DNA from: Onchocerca volvulus
Taxonomy: Eukaryota > Nematoda > Chromadorea > Rhabditida > Onchocercidae
DNA length: 64,000 nt
NCBI GenBank assembly: GCA_000499405.2
Contig: HG738148.1
Location: 29,987-93,986, forward strand
Direction: 5' to 3'
Position numbers and translations under genes: made by a program. The notes beneath the pieces were generated by a model, which was not told where the DNA came from, did not search any database, and saw only the letters and a program-made list of their open reading frames with translations. Of the stretch, positions 1-18,152 are shown in pieces (position 1 is the first letter of the stretch; every line of letters begins with the position of its first letter).

Positions 1-148
1 GATTATGATCACAAAAAGATGGGTATCATGGCCAGAGGTGCATGGATTGCAGCTTGCTGATAATTTTATTATTTTTTTATTTTTCGTTCAATCACATAAT
101 CAGCAATCAATCAATTAAAAATTAATGGAAATTTTTAGCACATCTTAC

Positions 149-1941
149 TTGCATTGAAAGCATATACTGGCTGCAAGTCCATTACATGTACCACCAGGTA
201 TATGAGCTAACGGCATCTTTAATGCCCGTTCACGATCCTGTCGCATCAAAAAACCTGATATTATTTCCAGTATCAATCCATCACCACTAACAACAGCTAC
301 AGCATCATAGGTATCGAGTTTAAGATCCTTTGCTATTTCAAATGCATGTCTTCGATGAACTTAAAAATTTTTAGAAGTTTTAATTAAATTTTGTCGAAAA
401 AAATAATTGATTAAATCACATATACAAAACTGCATGATTTTAACAAATTTAAATGATAAAAAAAAAAAAAAGAAAAAAAGAGAAGATGAAAGTGGGAAAA
501 ACTAATGAAACCTGTTTCAATAATATCATAATCAATGTTGGCAGTTTGTAGAATCGGTTCAACATGAGTTTTCCATAATTTTAATCCATGTTTCTGGCCA
601 CTAAACGGATTAATAATGACCAATACATGGCGACGTGGCTTTATCAGATTGTCGGTTAGATGTGCTGAAAATAAACAAATCAGTGATTCATTTATCAAAT
701 CACTAATTTTTTATTGCTAACATGTTGTATTAGGATAAAATATTGACCTGTTATTTTTTATATTTAGCATATTGAATTATTATCTCTTAAAGAGTATCGA
801 TTTCCGGTATACCATCATTATTACATTCAAGTTATGTGAAAAGAATTTGAGTTATACGAAAATTTGTGTTCTTTATTATTTTTTTTTCATTTAGGAATTG
901 TTGTAGAATTTAAGAAATTTCCAAAAAAAGAAAAAAAAAATGAAAAAATTCAATTTTTTTTTCTTGACTAAGAAACCAAAAAATCATTAAAAAATTTATT
1001 TATCTTAACAAAAATTGAAATGAAATCAAATCTACTTCTGTACTTACGTGCCCTTAATGCCGTAATTTTTTTGATAATGAATTTATTTGTACGATTCACT
1101 GTTTCTTCGCAATTGAAAATTAATGAAACTCGAACAAAACGGCGTCTTTCTTTAATGACAGGATAAGTTATTAAAATAAGCTGCCACTCGTTTATCTCTT
1201 TAATATCATCTAAAATAATTTCATTTATGAATTGTCATTCGAATAAAATCTGAGAGATTTTTATAAAAATAAACGATAATTTAAGAAATCATTTATAATT
1301 CAATATTTTCCATTATTTTTGATTAGATTTTTCCTGATTGCTAAAAGATAAATTCTGTCCTTTGCTTAAGATAATTCAATCAACAATCAGATGGATAGAT
1401 TCGATAATCTTAAAAATGATTAAATGATTGAGAAAATAGGTTGAAATATGAAATAATCGTAAATGTGCACACATGATTACTTTCCTACTTTACTTTATCC
1501 ATTCGAAAGCATATTTCTCATAATATATTTTTACTTTTTACATCATAATATTTTATGAAAAATTTTTAAAAAATATGGCATAAGCTAGCTGAAATGATAT
1601 TTCAGAAATAAAATGGTCATATCAATTTTTTCTCTTTTTTTTTGGAAAAAAATAAATAAATAAATAAATAAAACTAAAAAAAAAAAAAGAAAAGTAAATG
1701 AAAACGTACGATTGAGAGATGCGAATTTCGACATTAAAATATCATCATATTTCATTTGTATGAAGCAATTTTTGGCAAATTTAAAACGAATTTCATCATT
1801 TGTTTGCAAGCAAGCATCTATTTTAAATCGTTTTTTGTTAAGATAAACGAAATTTTTAATTTCATGTAGCGAATCATTCACCATATCGTTGTATGGTACA
1901 TATTGTTTAGAATTATCCACTTTTGAGATTTCTCCACCCAT
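149..1941 (-). CDS. sphk-1: Sphingosine kinase, N-terminal part (cut by the left window edge)
   Basis: Phosphorylates sphingosine to sphingosine-1-phosphate in the cytosol and at membranes. Four exons read on the minus strand: 1710-1941, 1048-1209, 512-664, 149-359, each with GT/AG borders and compatible phases. Exon 3 opens the diacylglycerol-kinase-type catalytic domain (RRHVLVIINPFSGQKHG, a nucleotide-binding loop). Exon 4 holds SGDGLILE, matching the family SGDG-x-x-x-E motif, and PGGTCNG, matching PGGTxN. The first two exons give the divergent N-terminal domain. The start is taken as the ATG at 1941, just inside an acceptor at 1965-1966 that could receive a spliced leader; the frame stays open upstream, so the start is not certain. 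The rest of the catalytic domain lies left of the window. I could not fit positions 1-148 as the next exon in frame, and they are probably intron. The family assignment is firm; the gene is incomplete here. Confidence 0.85.
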
Positions 1942-2039
1942 TCCATTCAATTGTAATATGATTTCTAAATAAATGTTAAATTTAGTACTGATTAAATTTA
2001 ATATACAAGAAATCGAATATTTAATAAAATTTTTTGCAA

Positions 2040-2150
2040 AATATTGAGTGTTAAGAAAAGTGAAAAGTAATAACCATTCAAAAAAGTACTGTGAAAGCAA
2101 ATGTGAGAAATTACACACTGATTCTTCAATAATGGACAACAAATAAAAAT
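2040..2150. repeat. Diverged direct repeat, copy 1 (with 2575-2690)
   Basis: About 110 bp around the 5' end of the sphingosine kinase gene recurs at 2575-2690 in the same orientation. Shared blocks include 'gtgaaa(a)agta..aaccattcaaaa', 'agtactgtgaaagc/agtacttttaagcc' and 'caataatgga'. Substitutions are scattered, so it is an old duplication. No terminal repeats or coding potential are seen. Confidence 0.6.
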
Positions 2151-2574
2151 TTTTTGATTTCTGTTGTGCTGTCTGAAAAAAAAAAAAAATCTATTAATCA
2201 AATTTTCCAATGTTAAAATTTTTACTAGCACAAATAAGTTTCCGTTTCATTATCAATTAATTTATCAATTGATAATCATCTATCGTATGTATGAAAATTT
2301 CTCACTTTGCTACTATAACAATATTAGATTGCATTTATAATTGAATACAAATATCAATATATTTAGCAGTTAAATGTTATTTCAAGTATCCACATATATG
2401 GAATATAAAATTAATTATATTAAGAAATCAATAAATTTGGATATATTAAGAAAGTAATAATATATATATTCAAATATGTTCATGTGTATTCTACTATCTG
2501 AATAATTATTATTCAAAAAAGTAATTACCATTTTTTCAAAAAAAATATTTTTTCCAAAAAAATATTTGTGCAGT

Positions 2575-2690
2575 TACAGTAAAAAAAAAGTGGAAAGCAT
2601 TTATCATTCAAAACAGTACTTTTAAGCCAAATGTGAAAAATTACAGACTGATTTTTCAATAATGGAAAAAATAAAAAAGAAAAACTTCTA
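2575..2690. repeat. Diverged direct repeat, copy 2 (with 2040-2150)
   Basis: Second copy of the repeat at 2040-2150, lying in the spacer upstream of the sphingosine kinase gene. Short frames through it echo each other only because the DNA is duplicated. Confidence 0.6.
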
Positions 2691-4296
2691 TAAATGATAA
2701 TTTCCGCAAAAAAACTCGCAGGAATTCTACTTCTAAGCATTAAAGATGAAAATTTCTTGTGAAAATAAAAAAGGAAAAAAAGATATTTAAAAAAATGATA
2801 TTTATCATTATATCAATATGCTGATGATTTTTACTGAAAAAAAAAAAAACCAGAAATGATGAATTGTTGCAATTTTACCAAAATGACATTAAAAAAAAAA
2901 AAGAAAGACAAAATGACGAATTTTTGTGACGATTGTTTCAAATTCAAATTTTAAGATATATGCGACAGTGATCAAAAGATATTTAAATTGATATTAATAT
3001 AAAAGGAATAATTTTTTTTTTAGAAAGAAACCAAAATATTTCAGTCACCAATTTGATGAATGCAAAAAAAAAAAAAATAGAAAATTAAAAATTTCATTTC
3101 CGCAATCAAAAAAAAAAAAAACCTGTTTGTTTTTTAAAAACAAAACAATATTCATTTTATGTCCTTCAAATTCGAATGATAAATATATTCTTTAGCTTAA
3201 TTAATTAGCAAAAAGTCTAAAAATTGAAAAATTTCAAAAATTGAAAAAAGGAAAAAAAAAACAATTATTGTTTATTTAATTGTTAGCAAATTCAGTTATT
3301 TAGTTATATATATATAATTCTATATAGCGATATTTCTTTTCAGAAATAAAAATAAATAAATAAATAATTATATTTTAAAATTTTAAAACAAATAATAAAC
3401 AATTTTTTTTCTTACTTTTTTTTTTAGGAAAAAATAAAAAAACAGAATAATGAAAACTTCTTTTTTCTTTTCCTAATCGATAGCAACAAGTATTTTTACC
3501 GCGGAATTTACCGCGCCTTCTCTCAAAGTATTTACAACTTTTTATGGATCTTCAGCTTTTTTTTTTTTTTTCTAAACATCGTAATGGATTATAAAGTTGT
3601 AAGTTAAACTTGCAACTTTATGTTTCATTCTTTCTCACATTTTAATTCTTTCTTATATTTTTCTTTTGCAAAATTAATAATTTAATTTATTAATTTCTGC
3701 TATACTATAATAATTATTGAAATTTCTAATACATATATTTTCTTGATAATTTAGTAAATATACAAAAAACATCTTACTTGGATGAAATAATTCCTGCAAG
3801 AAAGGAATGGCAAAAAAAATTAATGATTACTTGCACATTATTGACTTTTCGTCCAAAAAAACAATAAAAAAAAGAAAAAGAAAAAAAGGTCAAAGATCAA
3901 TCTAAGACCGTTGACCATAGCTTAATGTGATGGAAATGTTCGCATTTCGAATTAGAACCTATTAGAAAATATCACAAAATATCGCCAAAATGCTTCCTGT
4001 ATGATTTTTAAATTTTTTCTTTTCCTTTTTTTTCCATAATTTTTTTATTTGCTAAATTATTTAAATATTTTTTCTATGATTTTTTCTGACATTTTTTTCA
4101 TTAGTTTTTGTTATTATAAGGCTAAAAAGTTTTATTTATTTATTTTTAATTTCTATACCGTTAAATAAATTGTTGTAATTGTTTCTGTTAGCATTTTTTT
4201 TTTCAAATTTTAATTAATGTTTCATGTCATTTCCTATCATTCCATCGTTTTATTGATTCTGCTATCCTCAACTCTTCTTATTCAATCGTTTATGAA

Positions 4297-4350
4297 CACA
4301 CACATCTACACAACATACATACACATATATACACACATCCACATACAAAA
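4297..4350. repeat. CA/TA-rich microsatellite
   Basis: An impure run of CACA, ACAT and TACA units on the plus strand, about 500 bp before mrps-34. Simple-sequence DNA with no other visible role. Confidence 0.7.
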
Positions 4351-4787
4351 ATTAACAAAATGCTAAAATGAGGAAAGTTTTTGTCACAAAATTTGTAAAA
4401 AATATTAATTTTGTGGAAATAATGGATTTTTTTATTCTTTTTTTTTTGGAATTCATTTCTTCCTCTTTTTCAATTCTTTTTCGCTATCTTAGTTACTTTT
4501 TACTCTGTAATCTTTCAAATTTAATAAATCAAGCTTTAATTAACAAAGTATATGTTGTACTTACATTAATGAATATAATTTATGGAATGTAATTTTATTT
4601 TTTTTTTATTTTTTTCTATGGCTTCATTTATAAATTTTAGGAAATAACATGCTGGACATTTGTTGATTCATGTATGTTGACATCTGACATCCGTTGGACA
4701 TCGTTGGACATCTCTACATCGGTAGACCATGTAAATAGTTACGTATGAAGAATAGTAATAATAGAATAATGGTAAATTTGGAGTAAA

Positions 4788-4797
4788 TTTTTTGCAG
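4788..4797 (+). promoter_or_regulatory. Candidate trans-splice acceptor of mrps-34
   Basis: A pyrimidine tract ending in TTTTTTGCAG stops 12 bases before the ATG at 4810. With no upstream exon in frame (an in-frame TAG lies just before the ATG), this is the expected shape of a spliced-leader acceptor in a nematode. No transcript evidence is available here. Confidence 0.5.
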
Positions 4798-4809
4798 ATA
4801 TTATAGAAA

Positions 4810-6474
4810 ATGGTTCCAAATATACGCTATATCGGTAATTATGACATAAATGCGGAAGGGAAATTTCTTTGGGAAATTCTTTGTCAATTGAGAAATCTTG
4901 GAATTGGAAGAGTTGTAACGAAGAATGAATGGGCGAGAAAATGGCCGAAACAACCATCATATTTAAAAATTGTTCGGGTAAGTTGAATGAATTTGTTCGA
5001 GTATTCTTATGAAATTGATAAAAGTGGAAAACATATGCCGATGATATTTTAGTAATATTTACTTTTTCCATCGGTGATCACAATTAATTAGCACTGAATT
5101 GTTTAATTAATTAATCGTTTTTTGATATAGTTGACAGTAATTTATTGAAGATGAATTGTTAGCAAAGAAATGACATTGTCATACGGCAGATTTTGGTTTA
5201 CGCGATTGAAAATTCGTTTTTCTTGAATAGATTGAATTTTTAGGCTTGTCCAGCGATGGATCGATGGTTACTTCGAGGGAAACTTTGGGCAGATTGGACA
5301 TTTAGAGGCATTAATTTAGGTTTATACGAATTTAGTACCGACCTAGCACGCTCAGGTATGCTCAGTTTATGTTCTTTTATTTTGATAACTTCTCAAAAGT
5401 CTCTTAGATCCTGAATTTTATGTTCTTTTCCAAGAGCATTTTTTCCAGTGATTAAATCAGTTTTGATTAAATAGAAATATTGTTAATTGGTTTGGCTTTC
5501 TTTGGCACTGAAATTAAGAAGATATTGCAATTAAATTCAATCCAGTGTTGATTTAATTCCTAAATTTAATTAGTTATTTTCTTTTCTGTAGATTGGCGTT
5601 TAATCCACAAGCATGAGGAAGCTGAATTCATGAAATGTGACAGTCCTATGAAACCAATTGAGTATCCGAAAACAATGCCACTTCCTCCTTATCTTGTATG
5701 AAATTATTCTTTAAGATTCCCTCAGTACATTCAGAATTTTTTTCTTCCTTAGAAGCATCAAATTTGAATTTGCTTAAAGATAAAAGTTTTTCTTCTATAT
5801 TTATGAACTCCTTTTCACTGAAATCTCTCATATTCCTCAAACAAAATCGAAATTTTCTCACAAATAAATTTCAGCGAGCTGTATGTGAAAACGGTGATGT
5901 GGTAAGAATGGAGGAGAAACGGATAAATTTGGATTTATGTTTGGATCCTCAGTTTATCATGATTAAGCATCTTTTCAAGCAGGTTTACTTGAATTTATCA
6001 CATACGCTATTTTTTTTTCTCAGTTTATATATATACGTTTTCACTTTTTTTTATCCTTTGTTAGAAATTTCAGCAGCGAAGTTCATTTTAAATGTAGCAT
6101 TTTATAGATGAATTTAGTTTCATAATTTATTATTTAGTATATCGTTAAACTTACTCGCACTATTTGAGTATATTCCTTCCTTCTTATCAAATGAATCATT
6201 GCAGGTTGAAGCGCGACATGGAAATTCTATTTATGAAGAAACAAGACCTGAAATTTGGTTAGATTTATATGGCGATGAAATGCCGACAAAAGTAGAGGCA
6301 TGGACGGTTGGTCCAGCAGAGTTGCGACCTCATTTTGATAATTCTGTTCCGACGCCTTGTCCTTCGGAACTAAGCAATATGTCATTGCCTGAATTTAAAT
6401 TCGATTTTCCAGAATTAGAAAATATTAATAATGTTGCAAATGTGGAAAATTCGGATGAGAATAAACATCCGTAG
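4810..6474 (+). CDS. mrps-34: Mitochondrial small-subunit ribosomal protein mS34
   Basis: Component of the mitochondrial 28S ribosomal subunit. Five exons: 4810-4977, 5244-5355, 5592-5695, 5875-5982, 6205-6474; all GT/AG, phases close, 253 aa. Family signatures in order: FLWEILCQLRNLGIGRVVT (residues about 19-37), then KNEWARKWP, then WADWTFRG, then DWRLIHKHEE (the DWRLVPKHEE block of animal S34), then PPYLRA. The C-terminal exon is acidic and less conserved. The length is close to that of animal S34. The start is fixed by an in-frame stop directly upstream and the nearby acceptor. CTP synthase follows on the same strand after about 730 bp, so co-transcription is possible but unproven. Confidence 0.9.
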
Positions 6475-6522
6475 AATACTGTGATGTTTAACTAAATGAT
6501 ATGGGATCAACAGTAGATACTT

Positions 6523-6528
6523 AATAAA
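6523..6528 (+). terminator. Polyadenylation signal of mrps-34
   Basis: AATAAA 49 bases after the stop codon; a second AATAAA lies at 6841-6846. Either could end the transcript. Confidence 0.5.
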
Positions 6529-6540
6529 GGAGTAATAAAA

Positions 6541-7206
6541 AAAAAAAAACTTTTGATTAGTAATGAAGAAAAGGAAGAAAGGAGAAAAATATATCCTTTC
6601 AGTAAATTGGTGGTGCATATTTGATTGAAAGTTAACGATTAAATAGCGATGAGATCAGATGGTTTGTGCATTAATATCCCATAAATCAATTAATGTCTGT
6701 AAGTATTTTTTCTTTGTTCGTTTTTTAATTTTTATTTCGAATTGTCATTTCTCCCTTCCACTTTTAGTTCCCATTGAATATTTCCTACCAAGTCGATGTA
6801 TAGTGTTGGCATATTGTATATAAATTATAGTTTGTTGTTGAATAAAACATTAATAGGCGTTTCATTATTTTGCTTTCCATAAAATTGAAACGGTCGTTGC
6901 CGTTAAGACAAATGTTGATTATTTAGAGAATGCTTATAATCAATCTGAATAAGGAATAACAGTTAAGGAGCATACTGTTGGCAGCTATATTTCAAAATGA
7001 TATTTTTGTTGAATTTTTTTTATTGTACATATGTAAATGCACGCATAATTTCTATAAGCAAATAAATATTTCGCACGTTTGATAATTATATATTTATCAA
7101 ACATATATATTTATTTATTTTAAACTCATTATATGTATCTTCTTATCACAATTGCAGCTTTAGTTCAACTGGTTTTGTTTGTATTTCAAACATATTAGAC
7201 ACAACA
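6541..7206 (+). other. Spacer before CTP synthase
   Basis: AT-rich spacer holding the mrps-34 3' UTR and the CTP synthase 5' region. A weak acceptor-like ATATTAG ends at 7198, eight bases before the ATG at 7207, and could be a trans-splice site. Nothing else was recognised. Confidence 0.4.
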
Positions 7207-12805
<5,599 letters not shown>

Positions 12806-15660
12806 AACGAAATGTCGGTGATTCAGCTTATATTTGGAAATTTTTTCATTTTTTACGAAAATATTTTAGGCATAATTCTTTCCTTATTGATTGTTATTTT
12901 ATCTGTACATTGTTATTTTTACGCTTTAAATCTGTTTCAGCAATCAGGATCAATTTATTTACTCATGGATTTATCAGATTATGATTGATTTTTCTCTTTT
13001 TTTTTTTTTGTTTGTCGAGTTTCACTTAACTATTGTATCCCAATATTTTGCAATATCTTTTTTTTTCTTAAATATTATGCCAACATCCCTTTATTTTCGT
13101 TCAAAAAGGAACAAGCATGCATGAATGTGTTTTATTATCATTTGCTGTCTACATTTTTAAATAATTTCTTATTATTTTTATTCATCTTATTTTCACCTTT
13201 ATAATTCTTAGTCATTCTCTTTTTCATCTTAAAAAAAATAGTTTCACTTTACTGTACTTCAACATTTTGCATTATCCCATTTCAGTATTTCAATAACAAT
13301 TGCATTATAGAGATGCAATGCTTTTTGATCTTGTGGATAATGATTACCCTTCTAAAGGCATACAAAATTTGATCAGTTTTGTTAAAAATACTTTTATTTC
13401 GAAATAGCATCGAACGATGAGAAAGACTGAAAAATATAAGGGAAAAAATTGGAAGAAAAAGGGATAGGAAAATTCATTCCAAAAATTTCCATTTGCAAAT
13501 TTTGTTGCTAGGATATAAAATATTCTCTCATTGTTTTTTCCATTTTTTCTTTGAATGAAGAAAACCTGAGAATTACGAAGAACAATCAATTTTTCTGATA
13601 TCTGAAAATTAAGGGATTTTTTTGAGATTTTTTAGGCTCTAAATCTATAATAAAATTAATATTGAAGATCTGCAAACAAAGGAGAAATGGGGAAATAATA
13701 GTGCATGAAGTGTTTAATATTGCGAAATAACAGGAATTGAAATTTGATTTGTTTCGAAAATTCCAGGTATTTTTTTCCTTCTAATTTTCGCCCATTTCCT
13801 AATTACTTGTCATTGGTAACTTTTTTTTTGCTAATTTTGATGAACAAAATTTTGAGTATTCTCTGAATAAGAGGTTTTTCTTTAACTGAATCTTGCGAAT
13901 CGTTTCACATTTCTTCAGTCCTTCTTGTTTTATGTCGTTGATCTGTTATGCACTTTTCTTTTTTCGTTTTATTCTTCGCATTAAAAATTTTTTGATAAAG
14001 TATCATTGATTTGCTCTTAAGGACTTTGTATGAATAATTTCGGATAAGATTTATGGTATACAGCATCGATTTAAATCAAAAAAAAAAGAAAAAAAAAAGA
14101 TTAAATAATCGATTGGAAGTAATAGTTATTATTGAAGAAATTATGACAATTATCGTTGTTATCCCGAAAAAAAGTAGATTAATGTTCTAGTTGAGAAATA
14201 AATTGACAAAACTTTTGTTTTGCTCTTCGATTTGGATTGGGCTATAGTTTGTTCGGAATTTGGTGTAAATTTGAAATGCTTACGAAATATGTGCATTGTT
14301 ACGTAATGAGTCATTGGAAGTGAAATAATCGCTATTCGATATAAATATTTTGATTATTTGTCAGGTATTTTGATTATAAATATTTCAATTATTTATCAAA
14401 TATTGCTTAATCTTGATGTTGCTAAATAGTACTTTGTTATATTTCACGTAATACTAATATTTTATGCGAGGAAAAATTTGATAAATTCATTTTAATTTAT
14501 TTTTATTAAATTTCCTAAGCGCTTGTTGTGCAGAAGTGAAATAACACTTTTTAACGACAATATCTTCTTATCAGTACATAATCGATAAGTTAGTTAATCT
14601 TGATTTTTCGAAAATAAAAGATAAGATAAAACTATCATTCGGCCGAGGTTATTTTTTGTTTTGTACTATAATGTTGGGAGTTCAAAATAAGACTTGAAAT
14701 AACATATGGATTTATAATAAATAGAGCTATTTCGATAATTTAAATAGTTAATTGAAATTCAAAAGAAAAAGAAAGAAAGAGTTTGAATTATTAATGCAGG
14801 ATTGTTTCATAGGATTATTTTGCAAAAGTTCATTAGAATATTGCAAAATATACATTAAATATATTTAACCTAAAATTCTTATAAATTTTATAAATTCTTA
14901 TAAAAATTCTTATAAATATCTTAATAAGATTATTATCATTGTTTATGTTTATATTTGCATTATTTATTTTTTATTTATTTATTTTTTTTTTTTTTGTATT
15001 GGTATGATGAATTGGTAAACTTTCTTGCACAAATGATAGAGCAATAGTGTAAATGCAGACATGGAGCAACTGGTTTTGCATGGTATAAAGTTTTTTTTTT
15101 TTCTAATTTAACATTTTTGAGAAAAAGAGAAAAACAATTTAACAATAATTGGTTGTAAAGAATGACGGCGCTATTGGGCAAATTTCTGAAGTTTGTTGTA
15201 TGAAAAAGAAGAAAGAATTGTCGACTAATGAAGTTTATTTATTTTGTAGTTGTTAGAATTCGCTTTTTTTTTTTTTTTCTGTTAAATATATCTGTGAAAT
15301 CTAATCCGGAAAGAAGAATTTTAAATTGAAATTGATAAGATATGATTCGGAGATAACGAATATTTTATGCACGGTAAATCTTACATGTCATAAAGACTTT
15401 AGTAGAAAATTTTGGTTTTTTGCATTTATTGGTTCATTTTGAGGAAGGAAAGAACATTTTTAATTTGGTCATTAGATGCTCCATGTTCGAATCATATCTC
15501 TGACCTAAATAAAGCCTAAATTAACTTATAGTGATTCTGTGAATGTTTTTCTTACATTCTTTGTTCCATTCTTTCTTGAATAGCTTGAACAATTTATATT
15601 ATCAGATGTGTCGAATTTATTCATTTCCATATTTATAGTAATTGATTTAATTTCTATTAC
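12806..15660. other. Intergenic spacer, CTP synthase to PI4-kinase
   Basis: About 2.8 kb with the CTPS 3' UTR and the PI4K2 upstream region. It is very AT-rich with several long T runs. No conserved exon, tRNA-like fold or transposon end was recognised; small frames (13344-13589, 14975-15181) are compositional. Confidence 0.5.
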
Positions 15661-15670
15661 AGATCTCAGA

Positions 15671-16479
15671 ATGAAACGAAATCAACAAATTAAAATGTTT
15701 TGGCGTCGATTGTACAGAGAAGATAAGAAATTAAAGATATTAATGTTAGATGTTGATGATGAAGATTTTTTAGAAAATTTGAATGATTGTTTGGATGCAT
15801 TCCAATCTGACATTCATCCAATTTTAATTCCATCCGGAAGTTCAGGTATGTAAAATTCATCAAATATTTTACTGTTATAAAATACGAAGATTAATATTGC
15901 TGTGTATAAAAAAATCAAAATTAGACGAAGTATTTTTAATATAAATGTATGGTCTAATTATTTAGTTTAATAATTCTTCACCTTTCCTTAACCAATATTT
16001 CTCATGCGATTAAGTTAGCCATTTTGTAATCACATATTTTACGAACCTATTATAATCCTTTTTTTTTTTTTCAAAAAATTCAAAACTATATTAATAAAAT
16101 GGAAAGATAAATAGAAATATTTTGAGTAATAAGAAAAAAAATCTCAATTTTTTTTCTATTTCACATTATCTCTATATTAAGGCGATAATTTTTTTTTTTC
16201 AGGTTCATATTTTATTCGAAATTTACAAGGCCGACATATTGGTGTGTTCAAACCAAAAGATGAGGAACCATTTGCTGAAAATAATCCGAAATGGCCAAAA
16301 TTCTTACAACGATTCCTTTGTTTTTGCTGTTATGGACGTTCATGCTTGATACCACTTAATGGTTATCTATCTGAGGTAGCTGCTTCATTAGTCGATGAAC
16401 GATTACAGGTTGGTATAGTTCACTTATTCATCTGAAAAATACTTGTCGATTCTTTATGGTTTCTTACAAACAAAATACT

Positions 16480-16514
<35 letters not shown>

Positions 16515-18152
16515 ACGTAAAGTGATATTTTATTCTTCCTTCAAATTTATCCATACATTGTCTTGCAGCTATATATAGTTCCAAAAACTCGTGTTGTCAA
16601 AATGGCATCCGCTTCATTCTTTTATCCAAGGCGATGTTGGTCGGCATCAGAAGTATATCCAAAAATTGGAAGTTATCAAGTAATCCTAATGTTTTTATTC
16701 AAATCAGTTTTTTGATGATTTCTATTTCACGACTTAGTCTTATTGGAAACATAAATTTCATTATTGTTAGGATATTATTTGTTTTCATTTCATCATAAAT
16801 TTGTTCCAGATTTTTTTCTTGTTACTTTTCGGAAAAAAGTAGGAAGTTAAGTACATTTAAGGTTTTTGTTCATGGTTATAAACCAGCGTATGATGTGGTA
16901 CCTGGTTGGGAGCTTATCGGTACTAACGATCCACTTACATCTATTGAACGGAAGCGTTTCCTCGTTTTATTTCAAAAAATGTGTATATTAGATTATGTGA
17001 TTCGAAATACCGATCGAACCATGGATAATTGGTTGATACGGTTAGTTATTTATTTTGCATTTCAGTTCTCCCAAATTTATTCTATGTATATTCCAATTTT
17101 AATTTGAATTTATTTCAGATATGTTCCGGATGAAATACTTGATATTGCAGCTATAGATCATGGTTTAGCATTCCCTGTTAAACATCCGGAAACCGCAACT
17201 GTTCTACGACCATTTGTATATGGTTGGGCAAATATGGATAGCACACGAGAGGCATAACTTAATTTACTTTTTTATCTTTTTTCCAGATATCCTAGATTAA
17301 TATTTGAATACATCGGTAATTTCAAATATATTTCTTAACTACTCAAAGTAATTAACAATTTCACAAGCATACTACTACTTTTTCGCGAAAGTATTATAGC
17401 AAATAAAATTAAAATTTATGATGAATGATCAATTTTCTTTTTTTTTTCACCAGATAAATTGTTTTCCAATGCTAAATATAACTTTTCGTCCACTTTTTTT
17501 CCATAATTGACTATTCTCTTGTTTAAGAAAGATATTTTTTCTTTCTCAGATAATGAAGTTGAAATTGCAAAGCAATCAAATTTTTAAGAGATTGAGTTTT
17601 CAAGTAATTTTTTCTTCATTCTCATTACCTATGAATGATATTTCATTGCTGCCTGAATTCGCCATTTATTTCCAGGTTTGGGATGAACAACTACGTGAGC
17701 ATTTGCTAGCTCTTCTTACGCCAATGTTCGTTCATCGTTTATGTATGGAGATCAAAAAACTCTTCATGATCGATACTACCAATAATAGATTTCTGATAAA
17801 TAATCAGCTGAAAGTATTCCGAGGACAGGTGATTCTCATTTAAATCATTAGTTGGCTGACTAACTAGAGTGAGAAATTCTTAATTAGTTGGCTAATTAAG
17901 CAAGATTACTTAATGAAAAATATTTAGTTTGAGATCTATCTGCCAATCAATCAATTACTTTCGGTTACCTAAATAGTCTTACAGATATGGAATTTGCGAC
18001 TTGCTTTGCTGGAGAATGAATCACCGCTGAAAATGATTCAACGACCACTTGTTATCGTTACTAAACGATATCATAGATATCCGACATCCGATGTTTGGGA
18101 AGAATGTTTTAAAGCTAAAACTCCAGATTATTCGGGGAGACGTTGTTGTTAA
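15671..18152 (+). CDS. PI4K2: Type II phosphatidylinositol 4-kinase
   Basis: Makes phosphatidylinositol 4-phosphate on Golgi and endosomal membranes. Seven exons: 15671-15845, 16203-16408, 16569-16679, 16862-17040, 17119-17251, 17676-17828, 17985-18152; phases close, 374 aa. Motifs in order: PSGSSGSYF (ATP loop), GVFKPKDEEP with the ATP-binding Lys, LCFCC (counterpart of the palmitoylated CCPCC), YLSEVAASLVDERL, IVPKTRVV, LDYVIRNTDRTMDNWLIR (catalytic loop) and AAIDHGLAFP (metal-binding Asp). The C-terminal part RGQIWNLRLALLENESPL fits the family. The ATG at 15671 follows an acceptor ending at 15662 (TATTACAG), likely trans-spliced. Oddity: exon 5 ends at GAG|GCATAA, so the intron needs a GC donor; otherwise reading stops two codons later and the kinase loses its C-terminal lobe. 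The exons beyond it are well conserved, which favours the GC donor. Confidence 0.92.
16481..16510 (+). repeat. Thirty-base T homopolymer in a PI4K2 intron
   Basis: An unbroken T run in the intron between exons 2 and 3. Its length in the real genome is likely uncertain. Confidence 0.9.

Larger units (their letters stand above)
2160..4796. other. Intergenic spacer between divergent genes
   Basis: About 2.6 kb between the minus-strand sphingosine kinase and plus-strand mrps-34. It must hold both promoters, but no recognisable core element is visible. It is dominated by A and T runs and contains one diverged repeat copy and a CA-rich microsatellite. Short frames such as 4368-4592 are low-complexity and hydrophobic only because of T-richness; I do not call them genes. 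Confidence 0.6.

Noticed and set aside
1..60. Possible fifth exon of sphingosine kinase at the left edge
   Set aside because: After phase 2 of the previous exon the natural acceptor gives a stop within a few codons; the shifted acceptor stays open but does not resemble the family.
4368..4592. A 74-codon hydrophobic frame upstream of mrps-34
   Set aside because: Low-complexity T-rich DNA; no signal of splicing, homology or codon bias.
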